Assembly (NCBI RefSeq): GCF_009755355.1
Contig: NZ_WQLB01000018.1
Span: 23,625 to 87,624 of the forward strand
From: Deinococcus arboris
GTDB lineage: Bacteria > Deinococcota > Deinococci > Deinococcales > Deinococcaceae
Length of the DNA: 64,000 nucleotides
Reading direction: 5' to 3'
Of this stretch, positions 9,800 through 19,773 are shown piece after piece. Within the stretch, counting starts at the first letter, position 1. Each line of letters starts with the position of its first letter. The notes beneath the pieces were generated by a model, which saw only the letters and a program-made list of their open reading frames with translations, did no database searches and was not told where the DNA came from. The position numbers and the translations under genes are program-made.

Positions 9800-11979
9800 G
9801 ACGCGCTGCTTTCTTGCTCCTTACCACTGCTCTGGCGTCTTCAGCCGCCGCCCTGACCGACCAGGCCACCGCCGAAGCCCAGGCCCGCGCCCTCCTGGCC
9901 CGCCTGAGCGTGGACGAGAAGATCGGGCAGGTCACGATGGCCCACTTTTTCCGCTTCACCGAAGGAGGCCGCAGCGCGCCCATAGCAGCGAACGCCGCGC
10001 AGACCTTCGGCGCCCTGAAGCCCGGCAGCCTCCTGAACGGCGGCGGCGACACCCCGCAGCCCAACACGCCGCGCGGCTGGGCGGATTTTCTGGCGGGGCT
10101 GGACACCCTGGGCCGCGCCAACCTTCCGCAGGGCATCCCCGCCGTCTTCGGCACCGACGCGGTTCACGGGGTCAACAACGTGCCCGCCGCCACCCTGTTT
10201 CCTCACAATATTGGCCTGGGCGCAGCATTTAACCCGGCCCTGACGCGCGAGGTGGAGCAGGCCACGGCCCGCGACCTGCGCGCCCTGAACACCGCCTGGA
10301 CCTTTGCCCCGGTGGCCGATGTGGGCCGGGACCCCCGCTGGGGCCGCTACTACGAAACCTTCGGCGAGGCGCCGTGGCTGGTGGCCGATCAGGTGGCGGC
10401 GGCGGTCACGGGCCTCCAGGGCGAGGGCGTGGCCGCAACCCTCAAGCACTTCACGGGCTACGGCCTACCCTCGCTGGGTCTGGACCGGGGCAATGCCGAG
10501 ATCAGCGCGCGGGCGCTGCACGAAACCTTCCTGCCGTCTTTTCAGGCGGGCATTCGCGCTGGCGCCCTGAGCGTTATGGCCAACAGTGGCAGCGTCAACG
10601 GCGTGCCCGTTCACGCCTCCAAATCACTACTGACCGATGTGCTGCGCGGCGAACTGGGCTTTAACGGCCTGCTGGTCAGCGACTGGAACGATATTGACCG
10701 TCTGGTGGGCACTTTCCGCAGCCAACCGGACCTGGTGCGGGCGGCGGCGGCCAGCGTGAATGCGGGCATTGACGTGTATATGGTGCCCAATACCGTCGAG
10801 GCGTATCAGGCGGCGCTGAAAGAAGCGGTCACGTCTGGGTTAGTCAGTACCGCCCGCCTGGACGAGGCGGCCCTGCGCCTCCTGACCTTCAAGGCGCGGC
10901 TGGGGCTGCTGGACGGACCACTGACAGGGAGTGGCGTACTGGAGGACCACCGCACCCTGGCGAAAAAGGCGGCGGCCGCCACTCTGACCCTGCTGGACAA
11001 CCCACGCGGCACGCTGCCTCTGAAAACCGGCCGGGTCCTGGTCACCGGCCCGGCGATGGACAGCCCCGCCATTCAACTGGGCGGCTGGAGCGTGAACTGG
11101 CAGGGCGTGGGCAAAGGCAATGTCCGGGAGGTGCCGCGCGTGACCACGCTGGCTCCGGCCCTGAAGGCGACTGCGCCGGCGGGCGTGACTGTCAGCGCAC
11201 TGCCCGAAGGCAAACGCCCGCAGCTGCTGGCTGCCGCCAAGGGCGCCGATGTGGTGGTCGTGGCGCTGGGCGAGCCGCCCGCCGCCGAGTGGGAAGCGAA
11301 CAACCCCAGCCTGACTCTACCCGCCGAGCAACTGACGCTGCTGCGTGACCTGGTGGGCACCGGCAAACCAGTCGTGGCGGTCCTGATGGCTGGGCGGCCC
11401 ATTGTGCTGCCGGCCGACGTGCAGGTCGAGCTGGCGGGGCTGGTTATGGCTTACCTGCCCGGCACCGAGGGCGGCGCGGCCCTGGCCGACGCGCTGTACG
11501 GCCGCACAGGCTTTCCGGGCCGCCTGCCGTTTTCCTGGCCCGAGACGGCGGTGCAGGCGGGCCTGACCGCCGACCGCCCGCCGGAGGGCGCAGGACAGGC
11601 GCCGCAGCCGCTTTACCCGCTGGGTTATGGGCTGGATTACACAACCTCGGCGGCGCGGGAGGTCACCGCCACCCCTGGGCCAGGCGGCGTTACCCTCAGC
11701 GCGGCCCTGACCAACAGCGGCAGCCGCTCAGGCACCGTCACGTTCGTGGTGCGCGCGGTTCTGCCCGCCAGTGGGGCGCTGCAAGCAGTGGCCCGTCCGG
11801 TGGCGGTCCTGCAGGCCGACCTGAAAGCGGGCGAAACCCGGCGCGTGACCGTGACCGTTCCAAACGAGCGCCTGCAATCCTGGATAGGGGACGCTTTCGG
11901 GACCGTCCGGCCTGAGCTGTTGCCCGGCACGTACACCTTGATCGCAGGCGACGGCCGAGCCGACTTCACTCTGCCGTAA
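9796..11979 (+). CDS. GH3 beta-glucosidase / beta-xylosidase, exported
   Basis: A 727-residue family 3 glycosidase. It has a signal peptide (residues 1 to about 19), the N-terminal barrel with KHFTGYG and the nucleophile motif GLLVSDW (Asp296), then the alpha/beta sandwich and a C-terminal fibronectin-III-like domain. The start is a TTG that overlaps the GH43 stop codon; starting there gives a complete signal peptide, which supports it. It is the last gene of the locus and is followed by a strong terminator. It probably removes terminal glucose or xylose in the periplasm or outside the cell, feeding the importer. Confidence 0.9.
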   Translation: MRRAAFLLLTTALASSAAALTDQATAEAQARALLARLSVDEKIGQVTMAHFFRFTEGGRSAPIAANAAQTFGALKPGSLLNGGGDTPQPNTPRGWADFLAGLDTLGRANLPQGIPAVFGTDAVHGVNNVPAATLFPHNIGLGAAFNPALTREVEQATARDLRALNTAWTFAPVADVGRDPRWGRYYETFGEAPWLVADQVAAAVTGLQGEGVAATLKHFTGYGLPSLGLDRGNAEISARALHETFLPSFQAGIRAGALSVMANSGSVNGVPVHASKSLLTDVLRGELGFNGLLVSDWNDIDRLVGTFRSQPDLVRAAAASVNAGIDVYMVPNTVEAYQAALKEAVTSGLVSTARLDEAALRLLTFKARLGLLDGPLTGSGVLEDHRTLAKKAAAATLTLLDNPRGTLPLKTGRVLVTGPAMDSPAIQLGGWSVNWQGVGKGNVREVPRVTTLAPALKATAPAGVTVSALPEGKRPQLLAAAKGADVVVVALGEPPAAEWEANNPSLTLPAEQLTLLRDLVGTGKPVVAVLMAGRPIVLPADVQVELAGLVMAYLPGTEGGAALADALYGRTGFPGRLPFSWPETAVQAGLTADRPPEGAGQAPQPLYPLGYGLDYTTSAAREVTATPGPGGVTLSAALTNSGSRSGTVTFVVRAVLPASGALQAVARPVAVLQADLKAGETRRVTVTVPNERLQSWIGDAFGTVRPELLPGTYTLIAGDGRADFTLP

Positions 11980-11993
11980 AGAGAGAAAGGAAA

Positions 11994-12031
11994 GGCGCTG
12001 AGGGGATAAGCCTCAGCGCCTTGCTTCTTTT
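11994..12031 (+). terminator. Rho-independent terminator of the glycosidase operon
   Basis: A perfect 10-bp stem (GGCGCTGAGG / CCTCAGCGCC) with a 7-nt loop is followed by a T-rich tail (TTGCTTCTTTT), starting 15 nt after the GH3 stop. Confidence 0.9.
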
Positions 12032-12122
12032 AGGTGCGGCGCGAGCTTCACCCCCGTCATAAGGCACGGTGGCTGGTCCGGCTGAGGGGCATGGTGGCAA
12101 ACGCAGCGTCCCCTAAGGCAAA

Positions 12123-12607
12123 TCAGGGGTAGGCCGGGCCCAGCAGTTCGCGCAGCAGTGACTTGCCAAAGCCTCCATACGTGACCGCCAGTAACGCGGT
12201 CTCCCCGCCTCGCCAGACCAGATCCAGGGCCAGCAGGGCGCGCACGGAGGGCCGCCTGACTCTCTCCACTCCTGTGGTGAACGCCTCCAGGTCATGCTGG
12301 AAGGCCCGCACCGGGGAGCGGACCAAGGCTCGTTTCATACCGGCCAAGGGCCCGTTGCCCCATTCCCGTAGGAGGACGGTGGGGGTGAGAGGCAGGCCCA
12401 GCGCGTCCGTGACCACCTGCGCCGTCTCACGTGCCCGCGTCAGGGTCAACCGCGCGGTCAAAGCCGGGTGGGTGGGCTTGCCAGGACGCCGCCAGCGCGT
12501 AGGCTTGCCTCTGTTCCTGAGGCACTCAGCGGCAAATCGTAACAGCCCTCATGCACGCCCTCGTCGTCAGCCTGGCTGCGGCCGTGACGCAGGAGAATCA
12601 GCGGCAA
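12123..12607 (-). pseudogene. Histidine phosphatase (phosphoglycerate-mutase-like), frameshifted
   Basis: Three consecutive pieces of one histidine-phosphatase protein lie in three different frames. Reading from a TTG at 12607, the first frame gives [16 protein letters not shown], the catalytic RHG motif. The second gives [20 protein letters not shown]. The third (12461 down to 12123) gives TRARETAQVVTDALGLPLTP and the rest of the domain. Joining them needs a one-base correction near 12508 and about five missing bases near 12447. Both lie inside the conserved N-terminal half, so the gene should not make a working enzyme. Sequencing errors are a less likely cause because two separate indels are needed. 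A repeat element begins at the gene's 5' end. Confidence 0.7.
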
Positions 12608-12610
12608 GAG

Positions 12611-12798
12611 TCATACGGATGCCGCTGAATTGCCGCACCGCAAAGACAGGCACCGTCTGCGCTTCCAGAGCGCGAACTCCGCATCTACTCCTTCTCGCCT
12701 GCGGAGCTTTTCAAGTCTGCTGCTCAGCTTTCCAAGTTCGCTCGGATTGTACCCGGCATTCCGCTCGATTCAATAGGAGTCTGTATCAGTCAGCATCC
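12611..12798. repeat. Small repeat element, copy A (Deinococcus SNR-like, imperfect terminal inverted repeats)
   Basis: The element begins TCATACGGATGCC and ends GGAGTCTGTATCAG plus a short tail; these ends are imperfect inverted repeats of each other. The last 33 bases match 26 of 33 positions of a second copy at 29637-29669, and the left ends also match (TCATACGGAT at 12611 and 29521). The element touches the 5' end of the phosphatase pseudogene and covers the stop codon of the cbrC-like gene. It has no coding potential. It resembles the small non-coding repeats known from Deinococcus genomes, but that link is by pattern only. Confidence 0.6.
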
Positions 12799-13328
12799 AT
12801 ATATCCCCCGTAAGCGCCGCAGTGCAGACACTGAAAGAGGTAAGCCGTAGGGCTGCCACCTTTGTCGAGCGCCTGGGAAAAGCGCGCCCACGCCTCAGCA
12901 GGCAGCGCCAGGGGTTCACGCAGGGCTGCCGCAAATTGGGGGAAGCGGGCCAATTCCGCTGCGCCAGCACGGCCAAGAAAGGCCGTTCCATCGCCGCAGT
13001 GGGTCCACCACTGCTCCTGCTGCCAGCCGGAAAACCCAGGTGTCCGGGTTGAAATAATCCGGACGACTGCCCCGGGCACCTCCTCCCAGCGGCCATACCC
13101 GCCCACGCCCGCCGCGTCGGTGAACTCGGCGTCGAACCGCTCGGTGGCAGAGCCGTCAGCAATACACCAGGGACACAGGTCCGGCCACTCCTCTTCCGCG
13201 AAGGGCGCGGACGTGTAGCGGTAGCCCCGTTCCTGCTCGCAACATGGGCACTCGCCGTCAAAGGGTTCAATCATGCCGGTAGCCAGAGGGTCCGGGTGAT
13301 AGCGGAAGACGGGCAGCGCCGGGTTCAC
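12786..13328 (-). CDS. CbrC family protein (UPF0167)
   Basis: A 180-residue cysteine-rich protein. Three paired-cysteine sites are visible (CPCCEQERGY near the N-terminus, CPWC, and CLHCGAYGGYMD at the C-terminus), as expected of CbrC/UPF0167 proteins, whose E. coli member has been tied to colicin E2 tolerance. A metal-binding fold is likely; the molecular function is unknown. The ATG at 13328 overlaps the stop of the Nudix-methyltransferase gene by 4 nt, making it the last gene of a five-gene operon. Its stop codon lies inside the right end of a small repeat, so the repeat may supply the 3' end. Confidence 0.85.
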   Translation of the reverse strand: MNPALPVFRYHPDPLATGMIEPFDGECPCCEQERGYRYTSAPFAEEEWPDLCPWCIADGSATERFDAEFTDAAGVGGYGRWEEVPGAVVRIISTRTPGFSGWQQEQWWTHCGDGTAFLGRAGAAELARFPQFAAALREPLALPAEAWARFSQALDKGGSPTAYLFQCLHCGAYGGYMDAD

Positions 13329-14284
13329 CGCTTCACCGCCAGCACCACGCGCTCGCGGCGGCTGACTTCGAGTTCGGTGCAGGTCAGCTGTGGGTGGCCA
13401 AAAAGGGCGTCTCGTCGGGGGTCGCCCCCATACAACGCTTCAGGCAGTCGCCCTGGCGGGCTGAAGTTGTCCATCGCCAGCAGGCCGCCGGGCTTCAGAC
13501 TGGCCACCAGTTCAGCCACGGCTGCCGTCTCTTTGGCTAGAGCGCAATCCGCAAAGGTCAGGTCAAAGGGGCCCCGCTCCAGGGCGCCCCGCCAATCTCC
13601 ATGCAGCACCTCAGCGCGGAGGTCGGGCGCCAGCACCTCCCAGGCCGTTTCGGCGAGTAGAGGGTCGGCCTCCACAGTCAGCAGGCGCGCGGCCCCGTCC
13701 ATCCCCGCCAGCAGCCACGCCGCGCTCTCCCCCACCCCGCTGCCCAGGTCCAGCAGCCGGCCTCCCGGTTTGCTGGCGGCCAGGGTGCGCAGCAGCCGCC
13801 CCGTTTCCAGCGAGCACGAGCGGTCAAAAGACAGGCGACCAGCTTCCTGCCGCGCCACCGAAACCAGAGGGGGCAGGTCAAGACACGCCGGCAGCTCACC
13901 TCTGGCAGCCAGCACCTGCCGCAGTTGCACGTCGTCGGCCCAGGGCAGGGCGCGGGGATTGACCCAGGCCACCGGGCGCCCTTCCGGGCTGGGGTCCAGG
14001 CTCAGCAGCCGCAGCGGCCAGCAGTCGGCCGGCTCACCGTGGGCCCCGCGCAGAGGCAGCGGCTCGCCCCTGACCTCACAGCGCGCCCCCGTTTCCTCCC
14101 AGGCTTCCCGCAGCGCCGCCTCAGCCGAGGTTTCCCCTGGCTGGACCCCGCCCCCCGGAAGCGTCCAGCCGCCCCAGTCCAGGCCGGTCATCAGCACGGC
14201 GCCGTCGTCCCGCTCAATCCAGGCACAGGCGCGCCCCACACGGTCCGTGTCAGCCGAGAGGTTCACAAACTTTGGGCGGCTCAT
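13325..14284 (-). CDS. Nudix hydrolase fused to a class I SAM-dependent methyltransferase
   Basis: A 319-residue two-domain protein. Residues 1-130 form a Nudix domain with an intact Nudix box: Gly45, Glu51, then REAWEETGA (residues 59-67), matching GX5EX7REUXEEXGU. Residues 150-319 look like an O-methyltransferase-type Rossmann domain, with SAM motif I LLDLGSGVGE (177-186), an acidic VEAD at the end of strand 2, and DLTFADCAL. The single frame is continuous, so this is a natural fusion. The ATG overlaps the upstream deaminase stop (ATGA) and its stop overlaps the cbrC-like start. With a deaminase next door, a nucleotide or nucleoside-analogue substrate is a reasonable guess, but nothing in the sequence proves it. 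Confidence 0.85.
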   Translation of the reverse strand: MSRPKFVNLSADTDRVGRACAWIERDDGAVLMTGLDWGGWTLPGGGVQPGETSAEAALREAWEETGARCEVRGEPLPLRGAHGEPADCWPLRLLSLDPSPEGRPVAWVNPRALPWADDVQLRQVLAARGELPACLDLPPLVSVARQEAGRLSFDRSCSLETGRLLRTLAASKPGGRLLDLGSGVGESAAWLLAGMDGAARLLTVEADPLLAETAWEVLAPDLRAEVLHGDWRGALERGPFDLTFADCALAKETAAVAELVASLKPGGLLAMDNFSPPGRLPEALYGGDPRRDALFGHPQLTCTELEVSRRERVVLAVKR

Positions 14285-14910
14285 GCCAGCACCGCCAGGG
14301 CGTCGGCAAGGGGTGCGCGGCGCTGCCGCAGAGCACTCAGGGGGCCGGCTTGATGAAGCCGCTCGGCCAATGCCACAGCTTCCGGGTCTTGCGCGGCGAA
14401 GCTGTCCAGAACAGCGCTTGTTCCCCGCACCCGCCCTTCTTCCAGCAGCGCCTGAAGCATCAGCTGCAGGGCCAGCCGCGCGACCCCCTCCGGCGCCCGC
14501 TCCACCCGAATCCTCTTCTTCACCACGTACTCGTCGTCCGTCAGCAGCCGGGTGCAGCCGGCCCAGGGGTCAGGGGCCGCGTAGGCCACCGCCCGCAGGC
14601 CGCTCATGGCGATTGCGCCGGCACACTGCGGACAGGGCTGCACGGTGGTCAGTAGGGTCCAGCTGTAGCACGCCGGACGCGGCGTGGCTTCAAGGTTCAG
14701 CAGCGCGTTGATTTCTGCGTGGGCCAGGTCATGCCCCGCAATCACCCCGTCCACCCGCCGCGCTTCGCCCAGCCGGTTGCGCCCCCGCGCCAGAATCTGT
14801 CCCCCGGCGTCCACCACGACGGCCCCAATCGGATACGAGCCGTGCAGATAAGCGGCCCAGGCTTCAGAGAGTGCGGCGTGCCAACCAGTGTCCGGAGTTA
14901 CGCCGGCCAC
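14281..14910 (-). CDS. Cytidine/deoxycytidylate deaminase-like zinc enzyme
   Basis: About 209 residues with the zinc signature of the CDA superfamily: HAEINALL (His ligand and catalytic Glu) and PCPQCAGAI (two Cys ligands). It therefore probably deaminates a nucleobase, nucleoside or nucleotide. The C-terminal 70 residues extend beyond the core domain and are not recognised. The GTG at 14910 is preferred because it gives a 13-nt overlap with the DinB-like gene and a sensible N-terminus; no ATG is well placed. It overlaps the Nudix-methyltransferase start by 4 nt. Substrate unknown. Confidence 0.8.
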   Translation of the reverse strand: MAGVTPDTGWHAALSEAWAAYLHGSYPIGAVVVDAGGQILARGRNRLGEARRVDGVIAGHDLAHAEINALLNLEATPRPACYSWTLLTTVQPCPQCAGAIAMSGLRAVAYAAPDPWAGCTRLLTDDEYVVKKRIRVERAPEGVARLALQLMLQALLEEGRVRGTSAVLDSFAAQDPEAVALAERLHQAGPLSALRQRRAPLADALAVLA

Positions 14911-15335
14911 GCACCCATCACCTGCCTCAGGGCCACAATCTTGCCCAGGTGATAAGTGTTGTGAACCGCCAGGGCGCGCAGAAGATCCGCCATGGTCTCG
15001 CCGGGATTGACCTCCTGTTCCAGCTGTTCCGCTGAGGAAGTCCAGGCGAGGGCCCGCGTCAGCCCAGAGAAAAACCGGTCCACCAGCGCCGTCCACTCGG
15101 CCAGGTCAGTGGGGGGCCGGCCAGGGTAACGCTCACCCGTCTGCCAGACGCCCTCATACAGCGCCTCGTCCCGGTCCACCATGATGTCCTGCCAGAGCGC
15201 GGCGTGCCACAGCTCGTCATAAATAGAGTGAGGAGCGCGGCCCGGTCTGGCGGTGACCTGGGCCAGGGTCAGGCCAGCCAGCAGGGTCCGGCGGTCCGCA
15301 AATTCGCCGTAAAAGAGATGCTCCCAGCGGGTCAC
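14898..15335 (-). CDS. DinB-family protein
   Basis: A 145-residue four-helix protein of the DinB/YfiT superfamily. Histidines in IYDELWHAALWQD and in HNTYHLGKI are in the places where the family carries its metal-binding triad. DinB-like proteins are expanded in Deinococcus and often damage-inducible; several act as thiol transferases, most are uncharacterised. The ATG overlaps the stop of the GGDEF-RHH gene by 4 nt, and the 3' end overlaps the deaminase start, so it lies inside a translationally coupled operon. Confidence 0.82.
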   Translation of the reverse strand: MTRWEHLFYGEFADRRTLLAGLTLAQVTARPGRAPHSIYDELWHAALWQDIMVDRDEALYEGVWQTGERYPGRPPTDLAEWTALVDRFFSGLTRALAWTSSAEQLEQEVNPGETMADLLRALAVHNTYHLGKIVALRQVMGAWPA

Positions 15336-15940
15336 AGGGCACTCCTGTTCTTCTCTATCAGTTCATCCAGTGCCTCACGCAGCAGGCTGGCCTCGGTGCG
15401 GCCCAGCGCACCTGACAGCTTGGCCAGCCGCTCCAGCTGGCTTTTGGGGTAATAGTTGCTTTTCAGCACCATCTTGCTTTCCACGTAAATGCAGGCGCGG
15501 GCGCGCCCTTCCCGCTTGGCGCGGATCATGGCTTCGTCGGCGGCGCGCTTGAGGTCGTCGTAGGTGGTCGCGTGGGCGGGGCGGGCGGCCAGGCCCACGC
15601 TCAGGCCCAGGCTTCTGGGCCACTGGGGGTCACGGTGAATATGAAAATGCTTGATGACCTCGTCGAACAGAATCAGGGCCGTTTCGGCCGCCGTCTCTGG
15701 CAGGATGATGGCGTATTCATCCCCTCCAATCCGGCCCACCACACTGCCACTAGGCAGGCTGCCCGACAGCAGGCGCTCCACGCTGCGTAGCACCCGGTCA
15801 CCCTCACTGTGGCCCAGCGTATCGTTCAGCGTCTTGAAGTGGTCAAGGTCAAGGACCGCCAGAGTCAGAGGCGCACCTCTGAGGGCGTGAAAGGCGTCTT
15901 CAAAGGCAATGCGGCTAAGGGTGGCGGGGCGTGCAGCCAT
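15332..15940 (-). CDS. GGDEF domain protein with C-terminal ribbon-helix-helix DNA-binding domain
   Basis: About 202 residues. Residues 25-155 are a compact GGDEF domain with the active-site loop [10 protein letters not shown] and the upstream [10 protein letters not shown] motif, so diguanylate cyclase activity or c-di-GMP/GTP binding is possible. There is no RxxD product-inhibition site five residues before the loop. Residues 157-198 look like a ribbon-helix-helix: a short strand ([10 protein letters not shown]) followed by two helices ending [16 protein letters not shown]. Two adjacent ATGs are possible; the one at 15940 has the better spacing from AGGAGG, the other is at 15943. It leads a five-gene operon and has palindromes 28-60 nt upstream, which suggests an autoregulator linked to a nucleotide signal. 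The RHH assignment is by eye. Confidence 0.75.
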   Translation of the reverse strand: MAARPATLSRIAFEDAFHALRGAPLTLAVLDLDHFKTLNDTLGHSEGDRVLRSVERLLSGSLPSGSVVGRIGGDEYAIILPETAAETALILFDEVIKHFHIHRDPQWPRSLGLSVGLAARPAHATTYDDLKRAADEAMIRAKREGRARACIYVESKMVLKSNYYPKSQLERLAKLSGALGRTEASLLREALDELIEKNRSAL

Positions 15941-15970
15941 CATGAACCTCCTGGCCTAGGGCCGGACGAG

Positions 15971-16000
15971 AGCTTATATATCTAAGCTACATATATATGT
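15971..16000. promoter_or_regulatory. Candidate operators upstream of the GGDEF-RHH operon
   Basis: Two AT-rich dyads sit side by side: AGCTTA-N6-TAAGCT (15971-15988) and the perfect palindrome ACATATATATGT (15989-16000). They lie 31-60 nt before the GGDEF-RHH start, in the promoter position, in otherwise GC-rich DNA. RHH proteins bind as dimers of dimers to such paired sites. A perfect 10-bp palindrome, CGCATATGCG, follows at 16021-16030. Confidence 0.5.
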
Positions 16001-16050
16001 CTCAGGCTATAGAATGCAAGCGCATATGCGAAACCGCCCTCCCAGCGCAC

Positions 16051-16071
16051 CTTGAGCGCACCACACTCAGA
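16051..16071. promoter_or_regulatory. HAIR-like (HspR) site candidate before groESL
   Basis: CTTGAGC-N7-ACTCAGA resembles the HspR operator consensus CTTGAGT-N7-ACTCAAG, with 6 of 7 and 5 of 7 positions matched and the exact 7-base spacer. It lies about 18 nt upstream of the groES -35 box. No CIRCE element was found. Binding is a guess. Confidence 0.35.
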
Positions 16072-16088
16072 TTCCCAGATTCAAAGAT

Positions 16089-16118
16089 TTGACAATTTTC
16101 TTACGAGAGGACTACTCT
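16089..16118 (+). promoter_or_regulatory. groESL promoter
   Basis: TTGACA (16089-16094) and TACTCT (16113-16118) are separated by 18 nt. The transcript would have a leader of about 70 nt ending in the strong AGGAGGA ribosome site before groES. Confidence 0.6.
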
Positions 16119-16195
16119 TGCGTGCGGAACGGCAAAAACTCGCTGGAATGTCCGGCCGGGTGCGCCCCATATCCCATCTCTCAGGAGGACACAAC

Positions 16196-16483
16196 ATGCT
16201 GAAACCTTTAGGTGACCGCGTTCTGGTTGAAATCATCGAGGAAGCCGAGCAGAAGACGGCGGGCGGCCTGTACGTCCCTGATACTGCCAAAGAAAAGAGC
16301 CAGCGCGGCAAAGTGATCGCTGTGGGCAACGGCAAGGTGCTGGACAACGGCACCCGCGTGGCGCTGGATGTCAAGGAAGGCGACACCGTGTACTTCGCCA
16401 AGTACGGCGGCACGGAAGTCAGCCTGGAAGGCAAGAACTACTCCATCCTCGCTGAACGCGACATCCTCGCCATCGTCGAGTAA
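16196..16483 (+). CDS. groES: Co-chaperonin GroES
   Basis: A 95-residue GroES of standard length, beginning [12 protein letters not shown]. The mobile loop segment ([15 protein letters not shown], here [16 protein letters not shown]) that contacts GroEL is present. It caps the GroEL cage during ATP-driven protein folding in the cytosol. The ATG at 16196 is fixed by an AGGAGGA box 8 nt upstream and by family alignment; a longer frame exists but adds unrelated residues. It sits 77 nt before groEL, in the usual bicistronic order. Confidence 0.97.
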   Translation: MLKPLGDRVLVEIIEEAEQKTAGGLYVPDTAKEKSQRGKVIAVGNGKVLDNGTRVALDVKEGDTVYFAKYGGTEVSLEGKNYSILAERDILAIVE

Positions 16484-16548
16484 GCGGGCGCGGGCCCTGA
16501 CCGGCTCGCCTCAGCTTCCGGCCCTTTTTCCCTCTCTGAAGTCTTTAA

Positions 16549-18195
<1,647 letters not shown>

Positions 18196-18264
18196 ACCAA
18201 CGCAACTTCAGCGTGAACGGCACAGGTGCTGGGCCTCTCTCCCACTGCTGAACCCCACACGCCA

Positions 18265-18300
18265 GCCGCCCACCTTCTCCGGTGGGCGGCCTCGTTTTGG
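18265..18300 (+). terminator. Terminator after groEL
   Basis: A perfect 10-bp stem (GCCGCCCACC / GGTGGGCGGC) with a 6-nt loop, followed by CTCGTTTTGG, about 70 nt after the groEL stop. Confidence 0.85.
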
Positions 18301-18483
18301 TGTTGTGGCTGGACTCTGGAGGTCCGCAACCGTGCTCCGATGTTCCCTGCAAACGGCTGTAGCAAAGACCCACGCTGCGGCGCTGGACACCACCTCCCTC
18401 AGCGCCGCTCTAGGCTCTCGTACAGAGTTTTCTCTTCAAAACGCCATCACTGGCCCGAGGCTGCCCCGCCGCATCAGCGCCCC

Positions 18484-19134
<651 letters not shown>

Positions 19135-19206
19135 GCTGCCCACTGTAGCCCTGGCGCGCGCCAGTCCAGGCAGGATCAGGTGGCCTGAAGCCCTACAGCG
19201 TCCAGT

Positions 19207-19216
19207 GTGATATACT
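19207..19216 (+). promoter_or_regulatory. Extended -10 promoter element of rpmF
   Basis: TATACT (19211-19216) preceded by TG, a clear extended -10, about 90 nt before the rpmF start. No good -35 was seen. Confidence 0.45.
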
Positions 19217-19308
19217 CCCGGCTGTTGTCTCGCGCCTGTCCCAGTAGTGGGGGCGGTCCGAGAATCGCGCCCCGGCGAGAAACGCCGTGCGGCCCAGGAG
19301 AGACCAAA

Positions 19309-19491
<183 letters not shown>

Positions 19492-19503
19492 CCCCCGCTC
19501 TTC

Positions 19504-19541
19504 AGCACAGCGCCTCCAGCACTGGGGGCGCTGTGCTTTAT
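19504..19541 (+). terminator. Terminator after rpmF
   Basis: An 11-bp perfect stem (AGCACAGCGCC / GGCGCTGTGCT) with a 12-nt loop and a short CTTTAT tail, 12 nt after the rpmF stop. Confidence 0.85.
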
Positions 19542-19633
19542 GCAAAGGCGTGACGCACATGGCCAGGAGAGCCACGTCAAAAGCGGCGCCCAGCGCCGTC
19601 CCAGAGGAACACACCGTGCCCGGTCGACTGGGC

Positions 19634-19697
19634 TTGACGCCGCGTGCATATCGGGGTATCCTTTTCTTATCACCGTCCAAGAAGGGCGGCTTTTTTA
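19634..19697 (+). repeat. Promoter-terminator repeat, copy 1
   Basis: TTGACG (19634-19639), a 17-nt spacer, and TATCCT (19657-19662) form a near-ideal promoter. The conserved TTATCACCGTCC, a GGGCGG partner and a run of six T follow at once (19667-19696). A transcript starting about 7 nt after the -10 would consist of little more than a 6-bp hairpin and a U-tract, roughly 28-30 nt. The element lies between rpmF and a GGDEF gene. Two more copies are at 24612 and 24799. Confidence 0.7.
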
Positions 19698-19773
19698 TTG
19701 TGATTGACTCTTCACGCGCGGGCCTGACTAACCCCGTGAGGAAACTGGAAGGCGCGCCGCCGTAGCATCAGGT

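Noticed and set aside
15944..16195. CIRCE (HrcA) element before groESL
   Set aside because: No TTAGCACTC-N9-GAGTGCTAA or close variant is present.
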